Assembly: GCA_903925745.1 (NCBI GenBank) | Contig: CAIYGQ010000298.1 | Span: 1-39,337, forward strand | Direction: 5' to 3' | Source of the DNA: an uncultured Actinomycetes bacterium | GTDB taxonomy: Bacteria; Actinomycetota; Acidimicrobiia; Acidimicrobiales; Microtrichaceae | Length of the DNA: 39,337 nucleotides | In this document: positions 7,345 to 15,583 of the stretch, in pieces | Numbering within the stretch: the stretch's first letter is position 1 | Layout: each line of letters starts with the position of its first letter | Position numbers and translations under genes: made by a program | The notes under the pieces: model-generated | What the model was told of the DNA's origin: nothing | Databases searched by the model: none | What the model saw: only the letters and a program-made list of their open reading frames with translations

Positions 7345-8220
7345 TCAGGTGTCGAGCGCCTCGATCGCGTCCGCGATCGCCAGGGCCCGCCGGGCGTTGT
7401 CCACGTGCAGGTTCTCGATCATGCGGCCGTCGACGGTGACCACGCCCACACCCTCGGCGAGACCCTGCTCGAAGGCCTCGATCACACGGCGGGAGTACTC
7501 GATCTCCTCCGCCGACGGCGAGAACGCCTCGTTGCACGGCTCGACCTGCGACGGGTGGATGAGCGTCTTGCCGTCGAAGCCCATGGCCGCGCCCTGGGCG
7601 CACTCCTCGGCGAAGCCCTCGGGGTTGCGCACGTCGTTGTAGACGCCGTCCAGGATCACGCGACCTGCGAACCGGGCGGCGTTGACGCACCGGCCGAGTC
7701 CCCACAACAGCGGTGCCCGACCGGGGACGAGCGCGGCGCGCAGCTCCTTGGCCAGGTCGTTGGTGCCCATGACGAGCACCTCGAGCCGCTCCGAGGAGGC
7801 GGCGATCTCGACGGCCCGCTCCACGGCGGCCGGCGTCTCGAGCATCGCCCAGATGCGCGTGTGGTCGGGTACCCCGGCGGACTCGATGATGCGCTCGACG
7901 GCGGCCACCTCGGCGGCGGAGTCGATCTTCGGGACCACGATCCCCGCCGGGCCCGCCGCCGCCGCCGAACGGAGGTCGGCCTCGTGCCACTCGGTGTCCG
8001 CGGAGTTGACCCGGATGGTCAGCTCGCGGCCGCCGTAGGCGCCCGAGGTGACCGCGGCGGCAACCTTCTCCCGGGCCTCGGCCTTCGCGTCGGGCGCGAC
8101 CGAGTCCTCGGTGTCGAAGATGATCGCGTCGCACGGGAGCGTCTTGGCCTTCTCGAGCGCCTTGTCGTTCGCGCCCGGCATGTACAGGACGCTGCGTCGA
8201 ACCCTGGGTGTGTCGCTCAT
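7345..8220 (-). CDS. CitE/HpcH-family CoA lyase or malyl-CoA thioesterase (Mcl2-like)
   Basis: This 291-residue TIM-barrel protein shows SVLYMPGANDKALEKA (about 10-25), DAIIFDTEDSVAPDAK with acidic metal-site residues, IWAMLETPAAVERA with the conserved Glu, and GFDGKTLIHPSQVEPCNEAF. These are the family marks of citrate lyase beta-like proteins. In the ethylmalonyl-CoA pathway one paralogue cleaves beta-methylmalyl-CoA and a second hydrolyses (S)-malyl-CoA; this smaller CitE-like one better fits the thioesterase role, by inference. Its ATG has a GGGAGGAACG site and follows the larger paralogue by 10 nt, so the two form an operon. Confidence 0.8.
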   Translation of the reverse strand: MSDTPRVRRSVLYMPGANDKALEKAKTLPCDAIIFDTEDSVAPDAKAEAREKVAAAVTSGAYGGRELTIRVNSADTEWHEADLRSAAAAGPAGIVVPKIDSAAEVAAVERIIESAGVPDHTRIWAMLETPAAVERAVEIAASSERLEVLVMGTNDLAKELRAALVPGRAPLLWGLGRCVNAARFAGRVILDGVYNDVRNPEGFAEECAQGAAMGFDGKTLIHPSQVEPCNEAFSPSAEEIEYSRRVIEAFEQGLAEGVGVVTVDGRMIENLHVDNARRALAIADAIEALDT

Positions 8221-8230
8221 CGTTCCTCCC

Positions 8231-9292
8231 TCAGAACCCGTAGCGCTCGGCGAGCTCGGGGTCGCGGTCCGCCAGTTGCCGGGCGAGCTGGACGACGACC
8301 TGGCACTGCTTCACCGAGGCGTCGTCCTCCATCTTCCCGTTCAACATGATGGCGCCGGTCCCGTCACCCATCGCCTCGATGACCTCCTGGGCGTGCGCGA
8401 CATCGGCCGGGTCGGGCGAGAACACCCGCTTGGCGATGTCGATCTGCACCGGGTGCAGCGACCACGCGCCGACGCAGCCCAGCAGGTAGGCGTTGCGGAA
8501 CTGGTCCTCGCAGGCGACCGTGTCCTTGATGTCGCCGAACGGCCCGTAGTACGGGAGGATCCCGGCAGTGGCGCAGGCGTCGACCATCCGGGCGATCGTG
8601 TAGTGCCAGAGGTCCTGCTGGTAGCTGGTCCGCTCGGCGTCGTAGGCCGGACCGTCCGCGCCCTCGGGCGGGTCCTCGCGCACCAGGTAGCCGGGGTGGC
8701 CGCCACCGACGCGGGTCGTCTTCATGCGGCGGTTCGCCGCCAGGTCCGCCGGGCCGAGTGACAGGCCCTGCATCCGGGGCGAGGCCAGGCAGATCTCCTC
8801 GACGTTGGCGACGCCCCGGGCCGTCTCCAGGATGGCGTGGACCATCAGCGGCTTCGACAGGCCGGCCTTCGCCTCGAGCTGGGCGAGCAGCCGGTCCACG
8901 TAGTGGATGTCCTCGGGGCCCTCGACCTTCGGGACCATGATCACGTCGAGTCGGTCGCCGACCTCGGACACGAGCGTCACCAGGTCGTCGAGCACCCACG
9001 GCGAGTCCAGGCTGTTGACCCGGGTCCACAGCTGCGTGTCCCCCAGGTCCAGCTCACGGGCGACCCGGACCAGGCCGGCCCGGGCGGCCTCCTTGGCATC
9101 CATCGGGATCGCGTCCTCCAGGTTGCCGAGCAGCACGTCGGTCGTGGGCGCGATGTCGGGCAGCTTGGCGGTCACCTTGTCCAGGTGGGGCGGGAAGAAG
9201 TGGATCATCCGCGACGGCCGGAACGGGATCTCTCGGAGCGGTTCCGGGGCGCCCGCGGCGAGGGGCTTGAAGAAGTCCTTGGGGCTGCGCAT
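8231..9292 (-). CDS. Malyl-CoA / beta-methylmalyl-CoA lyase-like protein (Mcl1-like)
   Basis: The 353-residue sequence has the HpcH/HpaI aldolase barrel: [75 protein letters not shown] and [20 protein letters not shown]. The SPRxQxxSLGxADxAA and MxTTxxGG blocks are shared with Rhodobacter Mcl1, which splits beta-methylmalyl-CoA to glyoxylate and propionyl-CoA and malyl-CoA to glyoxylate and acetyl-CoA. Its first codon is placed by a TAGCGT box 6 nt upstream, indicating a leaderless transcript. It heads the two-gene lyase operon. The exact substrate balance cannot be read. Confidence 0.82.
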   Translation of the reverse strand: MRSPKDFFKPLAAGAPEPLREIPFRPSRMIHFFPPHLDKVTAKLPDIAPTTDVLLGNLEDAIPMDAKEAARAGLVRVARELDLGDTQLWTRVNSLDSPWVLDDLVTLVSEVGDRLDVIMVPKVEGPEDIHYVDRLLAQLEAKAGLSKPLMVHAILETARGVANVEEICLASPRMQGLSLGPADLAANRRMKTTRVGGGHPGYLVREDPPEGADGPAYDAERTSYQQDLWHYTIARMVDACATAGILPYYGPFGDIKDTVACEDQFRNAYLLGCVGAWSLHPVQIDIAKRVFSPDPADVAHAQEVIEAMGDGTGAIMLNGKMEDDASVKQCQVVVQLARQLADRDPELAERYGF

Positions 9293-9298
9293 GCACCG

Positions 9299-9304
9299 AC
9301 GCTA
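9299..9304 (-). promoter_or_regulatory. -10 box (TAGCGT) for the leaderless Mcl1-like gene
   Basis: TAGCGT, 6-nt spacer, ATG at 9292. An identical hexamer with identical spacing serves the divergent gene at 9367. Confidence 0.6.
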
Positions 9305-9354
9305 CGTCGCGTCCCCGGTCGCCGGGAAAACGGCCGCCGCGTGCACCGGAGCGG

Positions 9355-9360
9355 TAGCGT
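9355..9360 (+). promoter_or_regulatory. -10 box (TAGCGT) for the leaderless quinone oxidoreductase gene
   Basis: TAGCGT, 6-nt spacer, GTG at 9367, with no ribosome binding site. It mirrors the divergent promoter at 9299-9304. Confidence 0.6.
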
Positions 9361-9366
9361 CCGGGC

Positions 9367-10347
9367 GTGCGGGCCGTGGTGTGCCGTGAGGTCGGGGAAC
9401 CGGAGACGCTCATGGTGGACGAGCGCGAGCCGGGACCGTGCGGTCCCGGCCAGGTCCGGATCCGGGTCCGGGCCGCCGGCGTGAACTTCGTCGACGCCCT
9501 CTTCGTCCAGGGCCGCTACCAGATCCAGCCACCGCTCCCCTTCGTCCCCGGCTCGGAACTGGCGGGCGAGGTCACCGAGGTCGGCGGACAGGCGGAGGCC
9601 GAGGGGTGGCGGGTCGGCGAGCGGGTGCTCGCCTCGGTGGGACTCGGCGCCTTCGCCGACGAGGTGCTGGTGCCGGCCAGCGTCCCGGTGAGGATCCCGG
9701 ACGAGCTCTCCGACGGCCAGGCCGCGACGATCGGCCAGTCCTACGCCACGGCGTGGTTCACGCTCACCCGCCGCACGACGCTGTCACCCGAGGACTGGGT
9801 CCTGGTGCTGGGGGCCGCAGGGGGACTGGGGCTGGCGACGCTGGACGTCGCCCGCTGCCTGGGAGCCCGGACGGTCGCTGCGGCCTCGGACGCCGAGCGG
9901 CTCCGCCTCTGCATCGAGCGGGGAGCCCACGAGGTGGTCGACTACTCCGTCGAGGAACTCCGCCACCGGGTCCGGGAGATCACCTCGGGTGGCGCCGACG
10001 TCGCCGTGGACCCGGTCGGGGGTCCACTGGCCGAGCAGGCCCTGCGGTCACTCGGGAACGGCGGACGGCTCGCGATCCTGGGCTTCGCCTCCGGCGACAT
10101 CCCACAGCTACCGGCCAACCAGGTCCTCCTGCGGAACCGCACCGTGCTCGGCGTCGACTGGGGGGCGTGGGCCATGGCGAACCCCGAGGACAACCGGTCG
10201 CTGTTCGCCGAGGTGCTGCAGGCCGTGGTGGAACGCCGCCTGCACCCGGTGGAGCCGACCGCCTATCCGCTCGAGTCGGCCGCCGTGGCGCTCCGCGACC
10301 TGCTCGAGCGCCGGGTGGTCGGGAAGGCCTGCCTCACCACCGGGTGA
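9367..10347 (+). CDS. Zinc-independent MDR-family NADPH:quinone oxidoreductase
   Basis: This 326-residue protein has the GroES-like N-terminal fold (VRAAGVNFVDALFVQGRYQ, PFVPGSELAGEVTEVG) and the Rossmann nucleotide-binding motif VLVLGAAGGLGLATLDVA (AAGGLG where MDR reductases carry AxxGxG). Zinc-ligand cysteines of alcohol dehydrogenases are absent, as in QOR/CurA-like reductases. It likely reduces quinones or activated enones with NADPH; the natural substrate is unknown. It is divergent from the CoA-lyase operon and convergent with the thioredoxin-like gene. The leaderless TAGCGT box sets the GTG start. Confidence 0.85.
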   Translation: MRAVVCREVGEPETLMVDEREPGPCGPGQVRIRVRAAGVNFVDALFVQGRYQIQPPLPFVPGSELAGEVTEVGGQAEAEGWRVGERVLASVGLGAFADEVLVPASVPVRIPDELSDGQAATIGQSYATAWFTLTRRTTLSPEDWVLVLGAAGGLGLATLDVARCLGARTVAAASDAERLRLCIERGAHEVVDYSVEELRHRVREITSGGADVAVDPVGGPLAEQALRSLGNGGRLAILGFASGDIPQLPANQVLLRNRTVLGVDWGAWAMANPEDNRSLFAEVLQAVVERRLHPVEPTAYPLESAAVALRDLLERRVVGKACLTTG

Positions 10348-10362
10348 CCATCGGGCCCCACG

Positions 10363-10376
10363 GAGCCGGACGGCTC
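10363..10376. terminator. Short GC hairpin between convergent genes
   Basis: GAGCCG, a 2-nt loop, then CGGCTC form a perfect 6-base stem in the 27-base gap between convergent genes; it reaches into the stop codon of the minus-strand gene. No U-tract is present. Confidence 0.3.
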
Positions 10377-11151
10377 AGGGTGCCGGGACGCTCGCCGGTG
10401 CCGCGGACTGTCCGGCCAATGCGTTGACCGCCGTCTCGAACTGCTCGATCGGGATCTTGCCCGATCCACGCTGGACCACGTTGCCCTGCGCGTCGGTCAG
10501 CACGAAGTACGGGAAACCCGGGAGTCCGTAGGCCGCCGCCGCCGAGCTCGACGGGTCGTCGAGCATCACCTGCGGGGTCCACCCCTCTCGCTGGATCCAC
10601 TTCGACGGCGGGTAGTTCGGCTTCTCGGAGTTCACCGAGGTCGCAACCGCCGTGACCTTCACACCCTCCGGGAGCCGACCCTGGTCGATCCAGTCCTGGA
10701 TGATCGGAACCTCGGACTGACACACCGGACACCAGTGGGCGAGGAAGATGACGACCTGGGGCTGTCCGGCGGAAGCATCGATGGTGATGGGCGACCCGTC
10801 GAACGACTGGCCCGTCAGGGTTGGGATCGGCTTGCCGACCGCAGGGTCGTTCGCCGCGTCGGTCAGGCCCGATGCGCCGGACGGGAACGGCGGGAGGTCC
10901 TCACCCGAGATCTGCACGGCCGCCGTCTCCTGGGTGGCGTCCGCGGCGACCGCAGCTCCCGTGCCCTCCTCGACCCCCCCACCCGATGAGCGGCTCGACA
11001 GGAAGGCGATCAGGCCCGCGATCACCAAGACGGCCGCGATCACCCCGATGACGATCGGCACCAGGTTCGATCGGGAGTCCACGTCCTTGGCCAGCTTGGA
11101 GTACGGATCCGCTGCGCTCGGCTTCTTCTTCGGGGTGGCGGTACCGCTCAC
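10375..11151 (-). CDS. Membrane-anchored thioredoxin-fold protein (TlpA/ResA-like)
   Basis: The 258-residue protein has a cytosolic basic N-terminus, one membrane anchor (VPIVIGVIAAVLVIAGLIAF, 31-50), a low-complexity linker, and a thioredoxin-fold domain with the redox motif HWCPVC (Cys141, Cys144) and the cis-proline region GLPGFPYFVLTD. It should act outside the cytosolic membrane as a thiol-disulfide oxidoreductase. Its GTG start overlaps the stop of dsbB in GTGA, so the two proteins are made together and probably function as an oxidant pair: DsbB-type protein recycling this CxxC partner. Whether it oxidises or reduces client proteins is not decided by sequence. Confidence 0.85.
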   Translation of the reverse strand: MSGTATPKKKPSAADPYSKLAKDVDSRSNLVPIVIGVIAAVLVIAGLIAFLSSRSSGGGVEEGTGAAVAADATQETAAVQISGEDLPPFPSGASGLTDAANDPAVGKPIPTLTGQSFDGSPITIDASAGQPQVVIFLAHWCPVCQSEVPIIQDWIDQGRLPEGVKVTAVATSVNSEKPNYPPSKWIQREGWTPQVMLDDPSSSAAAAYGLPGFPYFVLTDAQGNVVQRGSGKIPIEQFETAVNALAGQSAAPASVPAP

Positions 11152-11753
11152 GGCTGGGCCTCCTGGAGTTCGCTCGGTTCATCCACAGTATCGCCGCTCC
11201 CGCCACCCCGGTTCGGTCGGGGGCGGGCGAGCACCGCCAGGGTCCCGAGCAGCATGAAGCCCACCCAGGCCATCCCCGGGATCGACAGGAAGTGGAACTT
11301 CCAGACCCACACCGTCTCGCACGGCACGTCGGTGGAGCAGACGGAACTCACCGAGTCAGGGAACCGCTCGAGCAGGTAGTGGTAGGTGGCGATCACCGCG
11401 CCCACCGCGACCAGCGGCAGCACGTAGAAGCGGACGTCCCGATCCCGGCGCCACCACGCGACACCGAACAACACGATGTTGGGGTACATGCAGATCCGCT
11501 GGTACCAGCACAGCGGGCACGGCGGGAACTTGGCGACCTCTGACAGGTAGAGGCTGCCGAGCGAGGTGGTCAACGCCACGGCCAGGCCGAGCGGGAGCGC
11601 CAGTTCGCTGAATGCGTCGCGGAGCGGGACCATGGACTCGGGCAGCCCGCCACGGACCTTGGCGACCACGGCCGTGGTCCAGGTCACGGCCAGGAAGACC
11701 AGACCCAGGCAGGCCAGCAGCGCCTGGAACGTCGTCACCGCATCCACCGACAT
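11148..11753 (-). CDS. Disulfide bond formation protein, DsbB/BdbC family
   Basis: This 201-residue integral membrane protein has four to five hydrophobic segments, the quinone-side motif FPPCPLCWYQRICMYP (Cys79-x2-Cys82) and a second extracytoplasmic pair Cys139-x5-Cys145 (VCSTDVPC). These two cysteine pairs are diagnostic of BdbC/DsbB enzymes, which reoxidise thioredoxin-fold partners and pass electrons to quinones. The C-terminal 30 residues are polar and probably disordered. The downstream CxxC protein is coupled by a 4-base overlap. A TACCAT box stands 9 nt before the ATG. Confidence 0.9.
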   Translation of the reverse strand: MSVDAVTTFQALLACLGLVFLAVTWTTAVVAKVRGGLPESMVPLRDAFSELALPLGLAVALTTSLGSLYLSEVAKFPPCPLCWYQRICMYPNIVLFGVAWWRRDRDVRFYVLPLVAVGAVIATYHYLLERFPDSVSSVCSTDVPCETVWVWKFHFLSIPGMAWVGFMLLGTLAVLARPRPNRGGGSGDTVDEPSELQEAQP

Positions 11754-11762
11754 GGTGGCCGC

Positions 11763-11768
11763 ATGGTA
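11763..11768 (-). promoter_or_regulatory. -10 box candidate (TACCAT) for the dsbB operon
   Basis: TACCAT ends 9 nt before the ATG at 11753, which predicts a very short leader of about 2 nt. Confidence 0.4.
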
Positions 11769-11842
11769 CCGGGCCGACCCGGGGCCACGTTGATCGGGCC
11801 GCGCAGCCGCATCGTTCGATCGGCGGCCGGGCCACCACGGGG

Positions 11843-11848
11843 TAGGGT
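11843..11848 (+). promoter_or_regulatory. -10 box (TAGGGT) for the leaderless glutathione peroxidase gene
   Basis: TAGGGT, 6-nt spacer, ATG at 11855; no ribosome binding site. Confidence 0.6.
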
Positions 11849-11854
11849 GCGGCC

Positions 11855-12340
11855 ATGGGCATCTACGACACCGAACTCGCAGCTCTCGACGGCACCGGCA
11901 ACGTGCTCGCCGACCGGTCCGGGGACGTGACCCTGGTCGTCAACGTCGCCTCGAAGTGTGGACTGACCCCCCAGTACGAGCAGCTGCAGGCGCTCCAGGA
12001 CCGCTTCGCCGACCGTGGCTTCAGCGTGCTGGGCGTGCCCTGCAACCAGTTCCTGGAACAGGAGCCGGGTTCCCCCGAGGAGATCGCCTCGTTCTGCTCG
12101 GCCACCTACAGCGTGACGTTCCCGCTGAGCGAGAAGATCGAGGTCAACGGTGACGGTCGGCATCCGCTGTTCGAGCAGCTGACCGCCGCTTCCGACGCCG
12201 AGGGACACGCCGGGGACGTGCGGTGGAACTTCGAGAAGTTCCTCGTCGGCCGCGACGGCACCGTGATCGCCCGGTTCGCCCCGCAGGTGACCCCCGACGA
12301 CGACGCCGTCGTGGGGGCCATCGAGTCAGCCCTCGGCTGA
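11855..12340 (+). CDS. Glutathione peroxidase-family thiol peroxidase
   Basis: This 161-residue protein has the family blocks VNVASKCGLTPQY with peroxidatic Cys35, GVPCNQF with Gln65, a probable resolving Cys81 (EIASFCSATY) and WNFEKFLVGRDG with the conserved Trp and Asn. Cysteine rather than selenocysteine at position 35 and the presence of Cys81 suggest a thioredoxin-dependent peroxidase, which would suit an actinobacterium lacking glutathione. The usual FGGQEPGS reads FLEQEPGS. It is divergent from dsbB, and its last 15 bases overlap the convergent ATPase gene. Confidence 0.92.
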   Translation: MGIYDTELAALDGTGNVLADRSGDVTLVVNVASKCGLTPQYEQLQALQDRFADRGFSVLGVPCNQFLEQEPGSPEEIASFCSATYSVTFPLSEKIEVNGDGRHPLFEQLTAASDAEGHAGDVRWNFEKFLVGRDGTVIARFAPQVTPDDDAVVGAIESALG

Positions 12341-15136
12341 CGCCGCCGGATCCCGCCGGGCTGCAGCGCCCCGGGCGACCAGGGACCGGATCTCCTCCAG
12401 CACCAACAGGACCGCGGCGCCGCCGACGCAGATGCCCCACTCCTGCAGGCTGAGCCCGACGGTGCCGAACACGCCCTGCAGGAACGGCACCTGGACGACC
12501 AGGACCTGGGTGACGATCACGGCGAGCGTCGCCCACAGCAGCGGACGGTTCGTCAGCGTGAACCGGTTGAACAGTGACAGGTCGCCACTGCGGACGACGT
12601 AGGCGTTCGCCAGCTGCAGGAACACGAACAACGTGAAGGCCACGGTGTAGGCGGCGCTCTGGTCGGGAACCACACCGGACTCGGCACCTCCCTGCCACCA
12701 GAGCACACCCAGGGTGATGACCGCCATCAGGACGGCCGTGACCGAGATCCGTCCGAGTCGGGGGCCCGTCAGGATCTTCGCATGACGGTCCCGGGGCGGG
12801 CGGTCCATGACACCCGGCTTGGGCGGGTCCAGGCCGAGGCTCATGGCGGGCGGGCCGTCTGCGAGGATGTTGACGAACAGCACCTGGATCGGGTTGAAGG
12901 GCGTCGGCAGCCCCATCAGTCGGGCCGACAGGATCGTGATGATGGCGGCGATGTTCGTCGTCAACTGGAACCGGACGAACGTGACGATGTTGTCGTAGAT
13001 CGCCCGACCCCGCTCGACGGCGGAGACGATCGTGGCGAAGTTGTCGTCGGTGAGGATCATGTCACCGGCCTCCTTCGTCACCTCGGTGCCGGTGACGCCC
13101 ATGGCGACACCGATCTCGGCCTGCTTGAGGGACGGGGCATCGTTGACACCGTCACCGGTCATGGCGACGACGTCCCCCCGGGACTGCAGGGCCTTGACGA
13201 CCCGCACCTTGTGCTCCGGCGACACCCGGGCGCACACCCCGATGTCGTGGATCCGCCGGGCGAGCTCCTCGTCGTCCATGACCTCGAGCTCCGCCCCGGT
13301 GACGACCTCGCCCTGGATGCCGAGCTCGCCGGCGATCGCGCCGGCGGTCGCTGCGTGGTCGCCGGTGATCATCTTCACGCCGATGCCCGCCGACCGGCAC
13401 TCGGCCACCGCGGCGACCGCCTCGGGCCGGGCGGGATCCAGGATCCCGACCAGGGCCTCGAGGGTCAGCCCGTCGCACTCGTCGGCCAGGTGGGTCGATC
13501 CGGGGTCGTCCGACGGCGTGCCCAGGTCCCGGGTCGCGATCGCCAGGACCCGCAGCCCCTCGCCTCCGAGCTCCTCGTTGGCCGTGAGCAACTCGCCCCG
13601 GCGGCGGTCATCGAGCTCCTCCACGAGTCCGCCGGCGCCCCGCACCGCGACACACCGGGCGAGCACCACGTCGGGGGCACCCTTCACGGCCAGGAGCGAC
13701 CCGCCGTCGGCCGGATGCAACGTCGCCATGTACTTCACGGCCGAGTCGAAGGGGACCTCGTCGAGCCGCGGCGAACCGGCGCGGACCGCGTCGGGGTCGA
13801 GCCCGGCCTTGCGGGCGGCGACCACCAGCGCTCCCTCGGTCGGATCCCCGACCAGGTGTGGGGTGCCGTCGTCGGTGTGGACGACGGCGTCGTTGCACAG
13901 GACCGCAGGCACGAGCACCCGCTGCAGGTCGGCGTGCGCATCCGGGTCGTCGGGTGAGACCGACCCCTCGCTCCCGTAGCCGAGGCCCTGCAGCCGGTAC
14001 CGCCGGCCGACGGCCTCCAGGTGGGTGGCCGTCATCTGGTTGAGCGTCAGCGTGCCGGTCTTGTCGGAGCAGATCACCGTGGTCGACCCGAGGGTCTCCA
14101 CCGAGGCCAGCCGCTTGACGATGGCGCGCTCCCGGGCCATGCGGGCCACCCCGATGGCCAGGGTCACGGTGACGACGGCCGGGAGGCCCTCTGGTATCGC
14201 CGCGACCGCCAGCGCCACCGCCCCCAGGACGGCCTCGCCCAGGTCGTCGCCCTGGAGCAACCCGACCGCCAGGACGGCGAGCACGGCCACACCGGCGATG
14301 AGCGCCAGCCGCTTGCCGAGCTTGTCGAGCTGGACCTGGAGTGGCGTCTCGGCGTCCTCGGCCTCGCCGAGCAGGCCGGCCAACCGGCCGACCTGGGTCT
14401 GCATCCCGGTGTGGGTCACGACCAGCTCAGCCCGACCTCGGACGACGGTCGTGTTCATGTACCCGCAGTTGGACCGCTCGGCGAGCGGCACGTCACCGTC
14501 GTCGGCCACCTCGACGACGTCGGTCGTCTTGTCAACGGGCACCGACTCACCCGTCAGGGTGGACTCGTCGACCGAGAGCGATGCCGCCGTGACGAACCTC
14601 CCGTCGGCGGGCACCCGGTCCCCGGCCTCCAGCAGCACGACGTCGCCGGGCACCAACTCCCGGGCCGGGACCTCCCGCACGTCCCCGTCGCGGCGCACGC
14701 GGACCACGACCTCGAGCATCTGCTTGAGCGCTGCGAGCGCGTCGTCGGCCCGGCTCTCCTGGACGTAGCCGAGGATCGCGTTGATCAGGAGCACGATCGC
14801 GATGACGATCGGGTCCTTGATGTCGCCCACCGCCGCCGACAGCACGGCGGCACCGATCAGGATGTAGACCAACACGTTGTTGAACTGGTCGAGGAACCGC
14901 CGCCAGCCCGGCCGGCGGGGTGGCTCGGCGAGCTGGTTCGGGCCCACGCGTTCGAGCCGACGGGCCACCTCGTCGGACGTCAGTCCGGTGTCGGGGACGA
15001 CCTCGAGGCGGGATTCGACCTCGGCGGCGCTCAGCGCGAACGTGCGGTCGAGCGGCGTGGCGCCGGCCTCGAGCAACCCGGCGGCCGGGGTCGAGTCGGA
15101 CGACGGCGGGGTCGGCGACGTGGGAGCGGGCGACAT
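12326..15136 (-). CDS. P-type cation-transporting ATPase, Ca2+-ATPase-like (P2 family)
   Basis: The 936-residue pump has a cation-ATPase N-terminal domain (about 30-80), the actuator motif LTGES (194-198), the M4 ion motif PEGLP (315-319), the phosphorylation site CSDKTGTLT with Asp358, and the hinge TGDGVNDAPSLKQAEIGVAMG. PEGLP points to P2-type Ca2+ pumps. In M5 the sequence TTNIAAI keeps the Asn but has Ala where SERCA has a site-I Glu; in M6 VNILADG keeps Asn and Asp. That resembles pumps with one Ca2+ site (PMCA-like). Other divalent ions or Na+ remain possible. The ATG has an AAGGA site; the frame continues upstream to 15562 as antisense shadow of the regulator gene. Confidence 0.9.
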   Translation of the reverse strand: MSPAPTSPTPPSSDSTPAAGLLEAGATPLDRTFALSAAEVESRLEVVPDTGLTSDEVARRLERVGPNQLAEPPRRPGWRRFLDQFNNVLVYILIGAAVLSAAVGDIKDPIVIAIVLLINAILGYVQESRADDALAALKQMLEVVVRVRRDGDVREVPARELVPGDVVLLEAGDRVPADGRFVTAASLSVDESTLTGESVPVDKTTDVVEVADDGDVPLAERSNCGYMNTTVVRGRAELVVTHTGMQTQVGRLAGLLGEAEDAETPLQVQLDKLGKRLALIAGVAVLAVLAVGLLQGDDLGEAVLGAVALAVAAIPEGLPAVVTVTLAIGVARMARERAIVKRLASVETLGSTTVICSDKTGTLTLNQMTATHLEAVGRRYRLQGLGYGSEGSVSPDDPDAHADLQRVLVPAVLCNDAVVHTDDGTPHLVGDPTEGALVVAARKAGLDPDAVRAGSPRLDEVPFDSAVKYMATLHPADGGSLLAVKGAPDVVLARCVAVRGAGGLVEELDDRRRGELLTANEELGGEGLRVLAIATRDLGTPSDDPGSTHLADECDGLTLEALVGILDPARPEAVAAVAECRSAGIGVKMITGDHAATAGAIAGELGIQGEVVTGAELEVMDDEELARRIHDIGVCARVSPEHKVRVVKALQSRGDVVAMTGDGVNDAPSLKQAEIGVAMGVTGTEVTKEAGDMILTDDNFATIVSAVERGRAIYDNIVTFVRFQLTTNIAAIITILSARLMGLPTPFNPIQVLFVNILADGPPAMSLGLDPPKPGVMDRPPRDRHAKILTGPRLGRISVTAVLMAVITLGVLWWQGGAESGVVPDQSAAYTVAFTLFVFLQLANAYVVRSGDLSLFNRFTLTNRPLLWATLAVIVTQVLVVQVPFLQGVFGTVGLSLQEWGICVGGAAVLLVLEEIRSLVARGAAARRDPAASAEG

Positions 15137-15202
15137 CGTGGTGGATTCCTTCGGTTGGCCCCGCCGCCGGGCGGGCGGAGGGGTCGGGTGCGGATTGGCA
15201 GG

Positions 15203-15208
15203 AGCGTA
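15203..15208 (-). promoter_or_regulatory. Probable -10 box (TACGCT) for the P-type ATPase gene
   Basis: TACGCT lies about 67 bases before the ATG at 15136 and would give a leader of around 60 nt containing the AAGGA site. The imperfect inverted repeat GAATGTGAATTCCTGTTTC (15215-15233) stands just upstream of it, between the two divergent promoters. Confidence 0.35.
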
Positions 15209-15246
15209 ACGCACGAATGTGAATTCCTGTTTCCACCGGAGCGTTC

Positions 15247-15252
15247 TACATT
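15247..15252 (+). promoter_or_regulatory. -10 box (TACATT) for the leaderless winged-helix gene
   Basis: TACATT, 7-nt spacer, GTG at 15260. It favours the GTG at 15260 over the in-frame GTG at 15254, which is too close. Confidence 0.55.
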
Positions 15253-15259
15253 GGTGGCC

Positions 15260-15538
15260 GTGATCGAGCAGTGGACGTTCCTCACCAACCACGCACACGT
15301 CCTGGTCCTGTTGGACCGTGATCCCGACATGCGCATGCGGGACCTGGCCGACCAGGTCGGCATCACCGAGCGGGCGACCCAGCGCATCATCACCGAACTG
15401 GTCGACAGCGGCTACCTGACGAGGGAACGACAGGGGCGGCGGAACTCCTACACCCTCCACCACGACCAGCCGCTCCGCCACCCGCTGGAGTCGCGCCACA
15501 CGGTCGGCGAGTTGCTGGCCGCCGTCGGCGAGCCCTGA
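15260..15538 (+). CDS. Small winged-helix (MarR/ArsR-like) DNA-binding protein
   Basis: The 92-residue protein is almost entirely one winged helix-turn-helix: MRMRDLADQVGITERATQRI (about 25-43) forms the recognition helices, followed by ELVDSGYLTRERQGRRNSYT as helix and wing. The start MIEQWTFLTNHAHVLVLLDR is typical of a common actinobacterial single-domain family annotated only as helix-turn-helix protein. It is transcribed divergently from the P-type ATPase, so it might control that pump, but no metal-binding cysteines are visible and the ligand is unknown. Confidence 0.8.
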   Translation: MIEQWTFLTNHAHVLVLLDRDPDMRMRDLADQVGITERATQRIITELVDSGYLTRERQGRRNSYTLHHDQPLRHPLESRHTVGELLAAVGEP

Positions 15539-15583
15539 GGCGTCCGCTCCACCGTCCCTCACCGGACCGGTGTCCGACCGGAC

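Noticed and set aside
14021-15259. Long open frame upstream of and in frame with the winged-helix gene
   Set aside because: It is antisense to the P-type ATPase and shows no domain; the protein proper starts at the leaderless GTG at 15260.
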